Shown here piece after piece: positions 6,720-14,489 of a stretch of 21,757 bases of DNA. The translations under genes were made by a program, and so were the position numbers. Origin of the DNA: an uncultured Bacteroidota bacterium (GTDB lineage Bacteria > Bacteroidota > Bacteroidia > Chitinophagales > Chitinophagaceae); NCBI GenBank assembly GCA_937928385.1, contig CALEZD010000021.1, positions 1 to 21,757 on the forward strand, written 5' to 3'. Position 1 is the first letter of the stretch; each line of letters opens with the position of its first letter. The notes under the pieces were generated by a model. It ran no database searches. It had not been told where the DNA came from and worked only from the letters and a program-made list of their open reading frames with translations.

Positions 6720-6767
6720 CCTTACATCTCTTAGTATGTACGAAAGTACATATTAACAGATGTAGGG
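6720..6767 (+). promoter_or_regulatory. Long near-perfect stem-loop with GAAA tetraloop in the RNase leader
   Basis: Bases 6720-6741 pair with 6746-6767: 22 positions, of which 19 are Watson-Crick, two are G-U (6722/6765 and 6734/6753) and one is a C-C mismatch (6730/6757). The apex is TATGTAC-GAAA-GTACATA. It is followed by TTTTG and lies ~97 nt before the RNase ATG. It could be a terminator of the upstream operon, an RNase III site, or an autoregulatory leader element of the ribonuclease gene. Confidence 0.7.
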
Positions 6768-6863
6768 TTTTGTTATTAATATTCCCCTTGTATAAAGAAG
6801 TGATGAGAAGGTGCCTGTATATAGCAGGTATGGTGCTGGTATGGCCGGATAAACGACGGACAC

Positions 6864-8420
6864 ATGAACAAAGAACTGATTATTAACTCTTCTGCAGAAG
6901 GTGTAGAAATAGCCCTGCTGGAAGATAAAAAGCTGGTTGAGCTCCATTATGAAAGGGGGCAAAACAACTTTGCCGTAGGCGACCTGTACCTGGGCAAAGT
7001 AAAGAAGCTTATGCCCGGCCTCAACGCCGCCTTCGTGGATGTTGGTTATGAAAAAGACGCTTTCCTGCATTATACCGACCTGAGCCCCTACTTCCGTTCA
7101 TTGATGAAATTTTCAAAATTATCACTGGAAGGAAATACAAACTGGGGTACGGATTTCGGCAAGTTCAAAAACGAAGCCGAAATATTAAAAACAGGAAAGA
7201 TAACCGAAGTAGTCAACCACAAACCCGAAATACTGGTACAGGTTTTAAAAGAGCCCATATCTAATAAGGGGCCGCGCCTCAGTTGCGAAATATCGCTACC
7301 CGGGCGTTTTGTCGTTATGACACCTTTTAACGACGTGGTGGCTATCTCCCGCAAAATACATTCTGCTGACGAGCGCAAACGCCTGCAGCGTACGGTAGAA
7401 GCCATCAAACCAAAGAACTTCGGTGTCATCGTTCGCACTGCTGCGGAAGGTAAGAATACTGCCGAGCTGCACAACGATGTGATGGAACTGACCAAAATGT
7501 GGCAGAACATCCAGGACAACCTGAAAGGGTCGAAAGCACCCAAGCTCATCATGGGCGAACAGGACAAAACCACATCTATACTGCGCGACTTGCTGAGCGA
7601 GAGTTTTCAGAAGGTAGTGGTGAACGATAAAAAGATGCACGCTGAAACTAAGGAGTATATAGCGCGCATCGCTCCTCAGCAAGAAGAAATAGTAAGCTTT
7701 CATAACAGCGGCACCAATGTATTTGACCAATATGGTATCACCAAGCAGGTAAAAGCTTCTTTCGGCAAAACAGTGAATTTGTCGAGCGGTGCCTACCTGA
7801 TAATAGAACATACTGAAGCCCTGCACGTAATAGACGTGAACAGCGGAACCCGCAGCGCAGAAATGGGGCAGGAGCAAAACGCACTGGTGACCAACCTGGA
7901 GGCTGCTGAAGAAATAGCCCGACAGATGCGCCTGCGCGACCTGGGTGGCATTATCATCATCGACTTCATAGACATGAAGCTGCCTAATAATAAAAAGGCG
8001 CTTCACGAGGCGGTGGAAAAATTTATGAGCACCGATAGGGCCCGGCATACGGTATTGCCTGTGTCCAAATTCGGGTTGATGCAGATAACACGCCAGCGCC
8101 TGAGACCTGAGCTGAATATATCTACCGCAGAAATTTGTCCTACCTGTAAAGGAACAGGCAAAATCGGCCCATCCATATTACTTGCCGACGAGATTGAAAA
8201 AGACCTGAACTATTTAATTAACCAGGGCCACCGCCAATTGTCGCTGCACGTACACCCTATTATGAGCGCATACCTCACCAAAGGCAATTTCTTCAACTCG
8301 ATACAATGGAAATGGTACTGGAAATATAAAGTGAAAGTGAAGATTGTTATTGATAACAACTCGCCTATTACAGAATATCATTTCTACGACCGAAGAACCG
8401 ACGATATTATTAAGCTATAA
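6864..8420 (+). CDS. rng: Ribonuclease E/G family endoribonuclease (RNase G-like)
   Basis: 518-residue endoribonuclease that cleaves single-stranded AU-rich RNA in rRNA maturation and mRNA decay. N-terminus MNKELIINSSAEGVEIALLEDKKLVELHYER, then an S1-type RNA-binding domain (YLGKVKKLMPGLNAAFVDVGYEKDAFLHYTDL, ~40-75, continuing to ~125). The catalytic DNase I-like domain has the metal-binding aspartates D324 (HVIDVNSG) and D367 (IIIIDFIDM), spaced 43 residues as D303/D346 of E. coli RNase E. The zinc-link C425-P-T-C428 supports dimer/tetramer assembly. There is no long C-terminal degradosome scaffold, so it is RNase G-sized. The leader contains a long hairpin, and the gene closes the HU-TPR-basic peptide block with a strong terminator. 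Confidence 0.95.
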   Translation: MNKELIINSSAEGVEIALLEDKKLVELHYERGQNNFAVGDLYLGKVKKLMPGLNAAFVDVGYEKDAFLHYTDLSPYFRSLMKFSKLSLEGNTNWGTDFGKFKNEAEILKTGKITEVVNHKPEILVQVLKEPISNKGPRLSCEISLPGRFVVMTPFNDVVAISRKIHSADERKRLQRTVEAIKPKNFGVIVRTAAEGKNTAELHNDVMELTKMWQNIQDNLKGSKAPKLIMGEQDKTTSILRDLLSESFQKVVVNDKKMHAETKEYIARIAPQQEEIVSFHNSGTNVFDQYGITKQVKASFGKTVNLSSGAYLIIEHTEALHVIDVNSGTRSAEMGQEQNALVTNLEAAEEIARQMRLRDLGGIIIIDFIDMKLPNNKKALHEAVEKFMSTDRARHTVLPVSKFGLMQITRQRLRPELNISTAEICPTCKGTGKIGPSILLADEIEKDLNYLINQGHRQLSLHVHPIMSAYLTKGNFFNSIQWKWYWKYKVKVKIVIDNNSPITEYHFYDRRTDDIIKL

Positions 8421-8425
8421 CAACG

Positions 8426-8453
8426 AAGAGGGCCCCGGAAGGAGCCCTCTTTT
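8426..8453 (+). terminator. Rho-independent terminator of the RNase gene
   Basis: AAGAGGGC (8426-8433) and GCCCTCTT (8444-8451) form a perfect 8-bp stem around a 10-nt loop, ending in a run of T, six bases after the RNase stop codon. It also separates the gene from the convergent lipoprotein gene. Confidence 0.85.
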
Positions 8454-8511
8454 CGGATAAATCCACTATCCGTATTTCTACAAAATCAGATAGTGTATCT
8501 ATACCCATGTA

Positions 8512-9315
8512 CTATTTGATGGTTACTGATGCTACCATTGCAGTTTCCTTGATGGCTACAAATTGTTTGCCGCTGATTGTGGGCGTTTTGTAAGTAAAGG
8601 GAACTACTTCCAGGTAAGCTGAATTGTCAGATACAGCAGGCAATGTACCTAATTCTGAAGCAGTAATAGTAGCCTTGGCAGGGGCGGGGTTACCATTATA
8701 TGCTTTGATGATTTGCTTGCTTGAAGTAACGATAACAATGTACACCGAATCCGCACCGGTTACTTTAGAGCCCAGGTCTATTTCCAAATCCTGCGACCTG
8801 TTGATTTCAGAAGGAAGTGTACCGCTGTATTCAGGGAAAGAACCTGTATGCGTGTAATTTATTGATGGAATTCCGTTTCCACCAGCTGCCTGCCACTGCA
8901 CACCACTGCTATAATTCAATGAAGAAGGTGTCATACCTGTTGTAGCGCTGAGGTAGTAGCTGTTATTGGTTTGTTTTTCCAGGTTGTTGCTGTTTACCGA
9001 TACGGTACCCGCATCTACCACTGTGCTTGAACCGGCACCATTGTAAAAATTAGCAACGGCCATATCATAATCCAGGCTAACGGGGAATGGCGCGCCCGTA
9101 ACATTATACGAAAACTCCATCTTAAGCGCTACCATCACACCCCAGAAACTGCCACCTACCGATGGTGTTACAGGTGTAGGAGCAGAGGGCGTAGTAGGAG
9201 CAGGAGTAGTTGGCGTAGTTGGTGTGGTTGTAGTAGTGGCCTTATCGCAGGATGCTACACTCAACATGATAGCCAGCACCGGAATTGTGGTTTTGAATAG
9301 TTTTTTCATTTTCAT
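8512..9315 (-). CDS. Lipoprotein with Thr/Pro-rich tether, function unknown
   Basis: 267 aa. The signal peptide MKMKKLFKTTIPVLAIMLSVASC ends in a lipobox with C23 as the acylation site, so the protein should be membrane-anchored. Residues 26-52 are a low-complexity Thr/Pro/Ala stretch (TTTTTPTTPTTPAPTTP...), a flexible tether, encoded by a degenerate GTA/GTT/GGT-type repeat in the DNA at about 9160-9240. The rest has alternating polar/hydrophobic strands rich in Ser, Thr, Asn and Gly (SGVQWQAAGGNGIPSINYTHTG, VYIVIVTSSKQIIKAYNG), suggesting a beta-sandwich. D24 after the Cys is not followed by the acidic run of known Bacteroidota surface-export signals, so a periplasm-facing location is more likely. 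No family is recognised. A TActTTTG box at 9360-9353 precedes it. Confidence 0.8.
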   Translation of the reverse strand: MKMKKLFKTTIPVLAIMLSVASCDKATTTTTPTTPTTPAPTTPSAPTPVTPSVGGSFWGVMVALKMEFSYNVTGAPFPVSLDYDMAVANFYNGAGSSTVVDAGTVSVNSNNLEKQTNNSYYLSATTGMTPSSLNYSSGVQWQAAGGNGIPSINYTHTGSFPEYSGTLPSEINRSQDLEIDLGSKVTGADSVYIVIVTSSKQIIKAYNGNPAPAKATITASELGTLPAVSDNSAYLEVVPFTYKTPTISGKQFVAIKETAMVASVTIK

Positions 9316-9352
9316 AAATTTTATTGTAAAGAGAATTTATCCGTTTCAGGGA

Positions 9353-9360
9353 CAAAAGTA
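9353..9360 (-). promoter_or_regulatory. -7 box (TActTTTG) of the lipoprotein gene
   Basis: Minus-strand 9360-9353 reads TACTTTTG, an exact TAnnTTTG match, leaving a ~35-nt AT-rich leader before the ATG at 9315. A TTG lies 25 nt further upstream (9388-9386), slightly outside the usual spacing. Confidence 0.5.
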
Positions 9361-9425
9361 TCTATGAAACAAAAAAATTGCTATACAAGAGAGGGGGTAT
9401 ATTTCTGTACGTGCTGGTACGGATG

Positions 9426-10064
9426 TCAGATCAGTTGGTTTTCAATCGCGTATTTCAGCAGGCCAACTATAGTTTTGTTATTGGTCTTGCGCAGCATGTT
9501 TTTGCGGTGGGTTTCTACAGTCCGCTCGCTGATGAAGAGCATTTCAGCTATTTGGGCGTTGCTATGTTCGTTCGATATCAGTTTCAGTATTTCCAATTCG
9601 CGCTCGGTGAGTTTGGGTTTTGCCGGTTGTTCCAGCTTACGCTGTTGCTGCATCACAAGGCCGGTAAGCTTTTGTGATACTTCTGAAGAGAAATACATCT
9701 TACCCGCATTCACCTGTGTAATGGCATCTATCAGTTCCTTATCATTCACATTCTTCAGCAGGTAGCCGGACACGCCTGCTTCTATCATTTCCATGATATG
9801 GCCCGCATCGTCGTACATAGATAAGGTGATAACCTGTACAGAAGGGTTTAATTCCTTTATTTTTTGAGTAAGTTCAGGGCCTTTCATGCCGGGCATATTA
9901 ATATCTACCAATGCCAGGTCGGGTTGTATTTTCTGCAATTCATCAAGCAATGCCTGCCCGTTGTCATATACAGCCAGCACCTGTATGTCCTGCTGTTTTT
10001 CCAGCATGGCCTTGAGCCCATCCAATAATATATGGTGGTCGTCTGCTATGACTATTTTAATCAT
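9426..10064 (-). CDS. NarL/LuxR-type two-component response regulator
   Basis: 212 aa with receiver (1-~120) and LuxR HTH (~148-212) domains, the usual NarL/FixJ length. Receiver: MIKIVIADDHHILLDGL with the acidic pair D8/D9, phospho-acceptor D54 in DLALVDINMPGMKGPEL, switch S82 in VITLSMYDDAG, and K104 in GYLLKNVNDKEL. HTH: LTERELEILKLISNEHSNAQIAEMLFISERTVETHRKNMLRK, with the recognition helix near VETHRKNM. On phosphorylation by a partner histidine kinase it should dimerise and bind DNA. No kinase gene lies beside it, so the partner is encoded elsewhere (orphan). It is between mfd and the lipoprotein gene on the same strand, but each neighbour has its own -7 box, so a common operon is not evident. 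Confidence 0.93.
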   Translation of the reverse strand: MIKIVIADDHHILLDGLKAMLEKQQDIQVLAVYDNGQALLDELQKIQPDLALVDINMPGMKGPELTQKIKELNPSVQVITLSMYDDAGHIMEMIEAGVSGYLLKNVNDKELIDAITQVNAGKMYFSSEVSQKLTGLVMQQQRKLEQPAKPKLTERELEILKLISNEHSNAQIAEMLFISERTVETHRKNMLRKTNNKTIVGLLKYAIENQLI

Positions 10065-10124
10065 GCCTGTATATGAGGGATAATATCAAATAAAAGTACA
10101 CAAAGAGGGATATAAATCAAATAT

Positions 10125-13100
10125 TTATGCCTTGTTGGCCTCCGGCTTCTGCGCCGCTTGTGTAGCCCTGTTCAGGAAGCTATGTACATCGGCCATACTC
10201 TTTACATTATCTACCACCAGCATAAAGTTTTTACCCACCTGTTTCAGCCGGGCATTGTTCACGCTCTTTTGTATAAAGTCCAGTATGGCATTGAAGGTTG
10301 CGGATTCGAAATAAGCTGAATCGGGGTCGCTGATGAAATACAGGCGCAGCTGTTTGTTCTTCAATATCAGTTTTTCAAAGCCCAGCTCTTTGGCCAGCCA
10401 GCGGCTGCTGATGGTAGTCAGCAGTTCCTGCACTTGTGGTGGTATAGGCCCGAAGCGGTCGGTCAGTTCGGTAGCAAACTGTTCCAGTTCCGCATCTTCT
10501 TCCAGGTCGTCCAACTGCGTATATAGTGACAGGCGTTCCGTGATATTATCTACATAGCTTTCAGGTATGAGTATCTCCAGGTCGGTATCAATGGTACAAT
10601 CTGCTACGAAATCTTTCTTACGTTCCAGCTCTTCGGCAAAGACATCTTTAAAGTCGGTACGTTTCAACTCACGTATAGCTTCGGCCAGTATCTTCTGGTA
10701 CATTTCAAAGCCTATCTCCGCTATAAAGCCGCTCTGCTCGCCGCCCAGCAGGTTGCCTGCTCCACGTATATCCAGGTCGCGCATAGCTATCTGGAAACCG
10801 CTGCCCAGTTCGTTGAACTGTTCCAGTGTCTCAAGCCTTTTGCGGCTGTCATCGGGCAGGGTACTCTTAGGTGGTGCAATCAGGTAGCAGAATGCTTTTT
10901 TATTGCTTCGCCCCACACGCCCGCGCAACTGGTGCAAATCGCTTAACCCGAACTGGTGAGCATTGTTGATGATAATGGTATTGGCATTGGGTATATCCAC
11001 ACCGCTTTCTACAATGTTGGTACAGCACAGCACATCGTAGCGCTGCTCTATAAAATCAAGCAATGCTTTCTCCAGTTTATGCCCTTCTAACTGGCCATGC
11101 GCCATGCCGATAGACAGGTCGGGACAGAGGTTGCGCAACAACGTAACCATCTCCGGCAGGCTCTGCACACGGTTGTGGATGAAATACACCTGGCCGCCAC
11201 GCTCGGTTTCGTAATACAGTGCATCGCGTATGGCGTATTCGTCAAACACCATCACTTCCGTCTGTACCGGCTGGCGATTGGGCGGCGGAGTGTTCATAAT
11301 GCTCAGGTCACGTGCATTCATCAGCGAGAACTGTAATGTGCGCGGTATAGGCGTAGCTGTAAGTGTGAGTGTATCCACATTGGCCCTCAGTTCACGGAGC
11401 TTTTCTTTGGCTGCTACACCGAATTTCTGTTCTTCATCTATCACAAGCAGTCCCAGGTCTTTGAACTTGACATTCTTGCCGAGTATGCCGTGTGTACCGA
11501 TAATGATGTCAATCTTACCCTCTGCCAGTTTCTTCAGTGTTTCGGTTTTTTCTTTTGCCGATTTGAAACGGTTGAGGTAATCAATAGTACAAGGAAAATC
11601 CGCCAGCCTTTCTTTAAAGGTCTGGTAGTGCTGGAAAGCCAGTATGGTAGTAGGCACCAGTATGGCCACCTGCTTATTATCAGCCACTGCCTTAAATGCA
11701 GCACGTATGGCCACTTCTGTTTTACCAAAACCCACATCGCCGCACACTAACCTGTCCATGGGCGATGGTGCTTCCATATCGCGTTTCACATCTGCTGTCG
11801 CCTTGCTCTGGTCGGGAGTGTCTTCGTAAAAGAAAGATGCTTCGAGCTCTGTCTGCAAATAACTATCTGGGGTGAAAGTAAATCCTGAAGATGCTTTACG
11901 CCGGGCATAGAGTTTTATCAGGTCGGTGGCAATGTCTTTTACCTGCTTCTTGGTTTTATTCTTCAGCTTCTGCCATGCCTCGCTGCCCAGTTTGTTTACC
12001 TTGGGTTTGGTGCCTTCCTTACCTGTGTACTTGCTTATTTTATGCAAGGAGTTGATGTTCACATACAGCACATCATTGTCGCGGTATATAATGCGCACAG
12101 CCTCCTGCATATTGCCGTTCACATCTATTTTCTGCAGGCCGCTGTACACACCCACGCCGTGGTCTATATGTGTCACAAAATCTCCGGGCTGCAGCTCGCG
12201 CAGGGCACGCATGGTTATCGCCTTGCCCTTGGTATAAGCTTGCTTTACGTTGTACTTGTGGTAGCGCTGAAATATCTGGTGGTCGGTATAGCAGAGTATT
12301 TTCTTTTCATGGTCAACAAAACCATTGCTGATGGCACGGGGGATAGGTATGAAATTGATATTGGCATTCAGATCTTCAAATATACTCCGCAGCCTTTCCG
12401 TCTGCTTGGGGTTCTCTGCAAAAATGAAAGCCTCGTATTTCTGCCCTATGCGTTTTTGCAGGTCTTCTATCAGCAGGTTGAACTGCCTGTTGAATACCGG
12501 CTGCTCTTCGGTGGCAAACTGCAGGGCGGCGGTTACTTCATCACCTGTTAATTTTCCCAGAGAGTTATTGTACCACTCTATCAAATGCCTTTGCCTGAGT
12601 GCGGGCAACCAGGTCTCTGTAGTTTCAAAATCTTCTTTGGTCAGTTTTTTTAACCACGATTCTTCATGGTCTATGGCTACATCGCTCAGTTCTATCACAT
12701 CGGGCAATTCATGTTCCATCTTGCCCAGCTTGCCGAGTGTGAAGTCAAAATCCTTCGCCCATATCACCGTATTTTCCGGCAGGAAATCCAGCAATGATAT
12801 TTTTTCAGTGGTTTCAAACCTGGTTTCTACATTGGGTATAATAGATACCTGCAACAGCTTACGCTCCGATAGCTGCGTTTCAGGATTAAACAAACGTATG
12901 CTGTCCACCTCGTTGCCAAACAACTCTATGCGGTAAGGGTGTTCGTTGCCGAAAGAATATATATCCAGTATGCCGCCCCGCATGGCGAACTGCCCCGGCT
13001 CATACACAAAGTCTTCTTTGCGGAAACCCAGTTTTACAAAGCCTTGCAGCAGTTCATCAATAGCCAGGTTTTCACCCACTTTGATGCTGATCATATTGCC

Positions 13101-13526
13101 CGACAGTGTATTGGGGTTCACCACTTTTTCAAACAGTGCTTCCGGGTAGGTCACCAGTACCTTTTTCCGCGTCTCTTTCTTGCTGAATTTTGTCAGCGCC
13201 TCGGTGCGCAGCATTACGTGGCTGGCGTTCAGTTCGTTGTAGCTGCCAGCTTTTTTAAAGGAATCCGGGAAATAACAGATATCCAGCGCACCCGTCAGGT
13301 GTTCCAGGTCATTATGGAAATAAGCTGCTTCTTCACGGTCGTTGAGAATAAATACGTGGTTGGCATCGCTGAGCTGCCATACTGCGGTACCTATAAAGTT
13401 GATGGAAGACCCGCGCAGGTTAGACAATGTCACCCTTATCTTCGGTTCGGACAATGAGATGCCGGCCGCAATCTGTTTTATGCGGATATCATTCTGATAT
13501 AAACCCTGCAGCACCTGCAAATTCAT
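10125..13526 (-). CDS. mfd: Transcription-repair coupling factor Mfd
   Basis: 1133-residue SF2 translocase (E. coli Mfd 1148 aa) that removes RNA polymerase stalled at DNA lesions and recruits the UvrA/UvrB excision machinery. The N-terminal UvrB-homology part (~1-330) includes FIGTAVWQLSDANHVFILNDREEAAYFHNDL. The CarD-like RNA polymerase interaction domain starts near 445 with LQPGDFVTHIDHGVGVYSGLQKI. The helicase core has Walker A GDVGFGKTE with K602, DEEQ at 697-700, the TAT motif LTATPIPRTL and motif VI QLRGRVGRSNKKAFCYL. The C-terminal TRCF domain (~980-1110) has IPESYVDNITERLSLYTQLDDLEEDAEL and DRFGPIPPQVQELL. All key motifs are intact. Start at ATG 13526, eight bases after a -7 box. 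Constitutive housekeeping gene. Confidence 0.98.
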   Translation of the reverse strand: MNLQVLQGLYQNDIRIKQIAAGISLSEPKIRVTLSNLRGSSINFIGTAVWQLSDANHVFILNDREEAAYFHNDLEHLTGALDICYFPDSFKKAGSYNELNASHVMLRTEALTKFSKKETRKKVLVTYPEALFEKVVNPNTLSGNMISIKVGENLAIDELLQGFVKLGFRKEDFVYEPGQFAMRGGILDIYSFGNEHPYRIELFGNEVDSIRLFNPETQLSERKLLQVSIIPNVETRFETTEKISLLDFLPENTVIWAKDFDFTLGKLGKMEHELPDVIELSDVAIDHEESWLKKLTKEDFETTETWLPALRQRHLIEWYNNSLGKLTGDEVTAALQFATEEQPVFNRQFNLLIEDLQKRIGQKYEAFIFAENPKQTERLRSIFEDLNANINFIPIPRAISNGFVDHEKKILCYTDHQIFQRYHKYNVKQAYTKGKAITMRALRELQPGDFVTHIDHGVGVYSGLQKIDVNGNMQEAVRIIYRDNDVLYVNINSLHKISKYTGKEGTKPKVNKLGSEAWQKLKNKTKKQVKDIATDLIKLYARRKASSGFTFTPDSYLQTELEASFFYEDTPDQSKATADVKRDMEAPSPMDRLVCGDVGFGKTEVAIRAAFKAVADNKQVAILVPTTILAFQHYQTFKERLADFPCTIDYLNRFKSAKEKTETLKKLAEGKIDIIIGTHGILGKNVKFKDLGLLVIDEEQKFGVAAKEKLRELRANVDTLTLTATPIPRTLQFSLMNARDLSIMNTPPPNRQPVQTEVMVFDEYAIRDALYYETERGGQVYFIHNRVQSLPEMVTLLRNLCPDLSIGMAHGQLEGHKLEKALLDFIEQRYDVLCCTNIVESGVDIPNANTIIINNAHQFGLSDLHQLRGRVGRSNKKAFCYLIAPPKSTLPDDSRKRLETLEQFNELGSGFQIAMRDLDIRGAGNLLGGEQSGFIAEIGFEMYQKILAEAIRELKRTDFKDVFAEELERKKDFVADCTIDTDLEILIPESYVDNITERLSLYTQLDDLEEDAELEQFATELTDRFGPIPPQVQELLTTISSRWLAKELGFEKLILKNKQLRLYFISDPDSAYFESATFNAILDFIQKSVNNARLKQVGKNFMLVVDNVKSMADVHSFLNRATQAAQKPEANKA

Positions 13527-13533
13527 CGGGGTG

Positions 13534-13541
13534 CAAAAATA
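13534..13541 (-). promoter_or_regulatory. -7 box (TAttTTTG) of mfd
   Basis: Minus-strand 13541-13534 reads TATTTTTG, matching TAnnTTTG and leaving only seven bases before the ATG; this implies a leaderless or very short-leader transcript. Confidence 0.5.
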
Positions 13542-13577
13542 AGGGAAACAAAGCTAGCACGAACGGTTAAATGAAAA

Positions 13578-14144
13578 TTATTGTTCCTTCCGCTTATGAT
13601 TAACGATAGCTTCAGCAAACCATAAATATTCCTTAACAAACCTGTCCAGGTTGCTCGCCATTGTTTCGTTCTGTGGATTACCGTTCTCGTCCAGCGATTT
13701 GTCCAGCTCCGGCACCAGCAGCTTGCGGGGCATAGGGAAGGCACCGATTGCCAGCACCAGCAGTTGCAGCAGGTTAGATGCGTTGATACCGCCTTGTTTA
13801 CCATTGGAAGCACAAACAATACCTATGGGTTTTTTACCCCATTCTTTGGTGTAGTAGTCAACCGTATTTTTCAATGGGCCACTGTAGCTGTTATTATACT
13901 CAGGAGTCACGAATATCAGGCCGTCTGCATCTTCAATCATTTTGCCCACCTTGGCCACATCGGGTATAGGGTCTTCCATATCCTTCAGCCTGTTCTCCAT
14001 CAGCGGCAGGTTGTACTCTTTCACGTCTACAAAGGTTACCTCCGCTTTACCGCTATCGCGCAGGGCCTTATCGATTGCTTTGGCTGCACGTATACTTAAC
14101 CTGCCTTCGCGGATGGCGCCATATAGTATCGTTATTTTAAGCAT
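13578..14144 (-). CDS. NADPH-dependent FMN reductase (flavodoxin-like fold)
   Basis: 188 aa, typical for the NADPH-dependent FMN reductase family (SsuE/azoreductase-like, soluble homodimers that pass NADPH electrons to FMN, quinones or azo dyes). The flavin phosphate loop is LYGAIREGRLSIRAAKAI (~7-24); the second flavin-contacting segment is LIFVTPEYNNSYSGPLKNTVDYYTKEW, with the family motif PEYN-x-S-x2-G-x-LKN-x2-D; a third is KPIGIVCASNGKQGGINASNLLQLLV. All expected segments are present. It starts at ATG 14144 and is divergent from the small lipoprotein gene, sharing a 69-bp region. It is 51 nt upstream of the mfd start on the same strand. The physiological substrate cannot be told. Confidence 0.9.
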   Translation of the reverse strand: MLKITILYGAIREGRLSIRAAKAIDKALRDSGKAEVTFVDVKEYNLPLMENRLKDMEDPIPDVAKVGKMIEDADGLIFVTPEYNNSYSGPLKNTVDYYTKEWGKKPIGIVCASNGKQGGINASNLLQLLVLAIGAFPMPRKLLVPELDKSLDENGNPQNETMASNLDRFVKEYLWFAEAIVNHKRKEQ

Positions 14145-14213
14145 AAGTTGTAACTTTCATACAATCTAACAAAAATGGGGGACAATTGTTCCTGTATAAT
14201 AAATGGACATTGT

Positions 14214-14483
14214 ATGAAAAAGTATTTGTTGTTGATGATATTACTCCCCTTCCTGGCCTCATGCGAAAACACCTGGGACAGCGATGCAAGGGATATGTTT
14301 GTAAAGGCCTGCATGAACACGGCAAAAGATAACGGCACACCGGAAGACAAAGCGCAGAAGATGTGCGACTGCCGCCTGGAAAAAATTATGGAAAAGCACC
14401 CCAACTTTGCCGAGGCTATGGAAAACATTACTGATGTGATCAACGACCCGGAAGTGAAAAAATGCGACGAGCTGGCTCAGTAA
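14214..14483 (+). CDS. Small Cys-rich lipoprotein of unknown function
   Basis: 89 residues from ATG 14214. MKKYLLLMILLPFLASC is a lipoprotein signal peptide with the lipobox ending at C17. The frame extends upstream to 14175, but those 13 residues (MGDNCSC...) would break the signal sequence, so the internal ATG is chosen. The mature part, about 72 residues, is mostly helical and has four further cysteines: ARDMFVKACMNTA, then AQKMCDCRLEKIMEKHP, and VKKCDEL at the end, which could form two disulfides in the periplasm. Small Bacteroidota lipoproteins with this C...CDC...C pattern are known to me only as uncharacterised. The gene stops six bases before the stop codon of the convergent dehydrogenase gene. 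Confidence 0.75.
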   Translation: MKKYLLLMILLPFLASCENTWDSDARDMFVKACMNTAKDNGTPEDKAQKMCDCRLEKIMEKHPNFAEAMENITDVINDPEVKKCDELAQ

Positions 14484-14489
14484 GCCTTA

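Noticed and set aside
14175..14213. Upstream start for the small lipoprotein
   Set aside because: It would place 13 polar and Cys residues before a canonical lipoprotein signal peptide.
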